A stretch of DNA of 64,000 nucleotides from contig ONJS01000004.1 in the NCBI GenBank assembly GCA_900318205.1, positions 62,001-126,000 on the forward strand, in the 5' to 3' direction. The DNA is from an uncultured Prevotellaceae bacterium (GTDB taxonomy: Bacteria; Bacteroidota; Bacteroidia; Bacteroidales; Muribaculaceae). Positions 63,478 to 64,000 of this stretch are shown piece by piece; the stretch's first letter is position 1; the number at the start of each line of letters is the position of its first letter. The notes under the pieces are model-generated. The model was not told where the DNA came from, did no database searches, and saw only the letters and a list, made by a program, of their open reading frames with translations. Position numbers and translations under genes: made by a program.

Positions 63478-63648
63478 ATGGCTTATGTAATTTCTGACAG
63501 CTGCGTGGCATGTGGAACTTGCCAGTCAGTATGCCCCGCCGACGCTATTAAGGAAGGCGACATCTATTCGATCGATCCCGACACCTGCCTCGACTGCGGC
63601 ACTTGCGCTGACGCTTGCCCCACTGGTGCAATCGCTCCTGGCGAATAA
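63478..63648 (+). CDS. Small 2[4Fe-4S] ferredoxin
   Basis: A 56-residue electron carrier. Both cluster motifs are complete: SCVACGTCQSVCPADAI and TCLDCGTCADACPTGAI, each CxxCxxCxxxCP. The length and the MAYVISDSCVACG opening are those of clostridial-type ferredoxins widespread in anaerobes. It is monocistronic, with a promoter box at 63417-63424 and a terminator at 63673-63700. It supports an anaerobic lifestyle. Confidence 0.96.
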   Translation: MAYVISDSCVACGTCQSVCPADAIKEGDIYSIDPDTCLDCGTCADACPTGAIAPGE

Positions 63649-63672
63649 TTAAAGAAACAACTAACAACAGTT

Positions 63673-63708
63673 GCGGCTGGTCCACTTGTGGATCAGCCGC
63701 GCTCTTTG
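63673..63708 (+). terminator. Terminator after the ferredoxin gene
   Basis: GCGGCTGGTCCA (63673-63684) pairs with TGGATCAGCCGC (63689-63700), one G-T pair, and is followed by GCTCTTTG. Confidence 0.78.
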
Positions 63709-63744
63709 TATATATAGCCCCAATAGCGGTGGCATGAAACATCA

Positions 63745-63774
63745 CGCGGGAGCATCCATGAGGATGTTCCCGCG
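63745..63774 (-). terminator. Hairpin downstream of the last, partial gene
   Basis: CGCGGGAGCATCC and GGATGTTCCCGCG are complementary with one mismatch-type pair and a 4-base loop. It lies 39 bases beyond the stop codon of the gene at 63813. Confidence 0.65.
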
Positions 63775-63812
63775 CGTTGCTTTATGGTCGATTACCCTCG
63801 ACGGGTATCGGA

Positions 63813-64000
63813 TTACTGGGCTGCGGTCTTGACGGGGTCAAGCACGATGAGCTTGTTGATGGGCGTGCCACCAAAGTTGATACCGTCGTTGTAGGTACCG
63901 AAGTAGCGGTACAATCCGGCAGGCACCTTGTTACCACTCATGTCCCTCATGTCCCAAGCAACGGGGAAGGCATCGGTGGTGGTCATCCATACCAGGTTAC
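63813..64000 (-). CDS. C-terminal end of an unidentified gene (FlgD-like Ig segment)
   Basis: The last 61 codons of a minus-strand gene whose start lies beyond the window. The visible end reads VAWDMRDMSGNKVPAGLYRY followed by FGTYNDGINFGGTPINKLIV and DPVKTAAQ. The WDMRDMSGNKVPAGLYRY pattern is like FlgD-type or cell-surface Ig modules (WD-xx-D/N-G-x-x-V-x-x-G-x-Y). The whole-protein function cannot be judged. Confidence 0.6.
   Translation of the reverse strand, partial: NLVWMTTTDAFPVAWDMRDMSGNKVPAGLYRYFGTYNDGINFGGTPINKLIVLDPVKTAAQ

Overview
The window is bacterial and most likely from the order Bacteroidales (a Prevotellaceae or Muribaculaceae type genome; the sequence alone does not separate these). 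The reasons are promoter boxes of the form TAnnTTTG upstream of most transcription units, few Shine-Dalgarno sequences, a SecG/LptE pair, NigD-like and DUF3467 proteins, a PorV-type outer-membrane protein of the type IX secretion system, DUF5689 and choice-of-anchor J proteins, and signal peptides that often leave glutamine at +1. No rRNA, tRNA, CRISPR array, transposase or prophage was found. The window starts inside lptE and ends inside an unidentified gene on the minus strand.

Layout. 1-2.8 kb: lptE, a small helical protein, secG and a glutaminyl cyclase-like lipoprotein. 2.9-7.5 kb: a dockerin-bearing subtilisin and a prolyl oligopeptidase, divergently transcribed. 7.6-11.1 kb: a membrane-tethered AraC regulator with three small exported proteins, then a membrane protein. 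11.4-17.3 kb: a short UvrA paralogue, a higBA toxin-antitoxin pair with a palindromic operator, ruvB and a flippase. 17.4-29.8 kb: a block of large exported proteins on the minus strand built from dockerin-like repeats, chitobiase-type domains, OB-like repeats and Ig-like repeats, with one small gene broken by two compensating frameshifts and a structured RNA candidate at 26.9-27.1 kb. 30-37 kb: recA, metK behind a SAM-II-like riboswitch candidate, lolD with a NigD-like lipoprotein, DUF3467, cysS and a glycosyltransferase. 37.3-45.3 kb: two tandem CotH-dockerin genes downstream of sufBCDS. 45.4-56.4 kb: a triple formylglycine-generating-enzyme-like protein, a phosphodiester glycosidase, an acyltransferase with ispF, porV, a GH13 amylase and an orphan dockerin fragment. 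56.5-64 kb: a Bax inhibitor-1 protein, argS, an AddA/RecB-like helicase-nuclease, a SUI1 protein, a ferredoxin and a partial gene.

The main theme is export. Ten intact genes, one frameshifted gene and one fragment carry dockerin type I-like calcium-binding repeats, attached to a peptidase, an amylase, CotH kinases, a phosphodiester glycosidase, formylglycine-enzyme-like domains and adhesin-like domains. No cohesin-like partner is recognisable here. PorV and one protein with a C-terminal region resembling a type IX sorting domain suggest part of this set reaches the cell surface by that route, but this is inference. Housekeeping genes (secG, ruvB, recA, metK, cysS, suf, ispF, argS) are interspersed, and short intergenic gaps often hold lineage-type simple repeats (ACTCCTAAC, TTTTCAGTT and CTATAG families).
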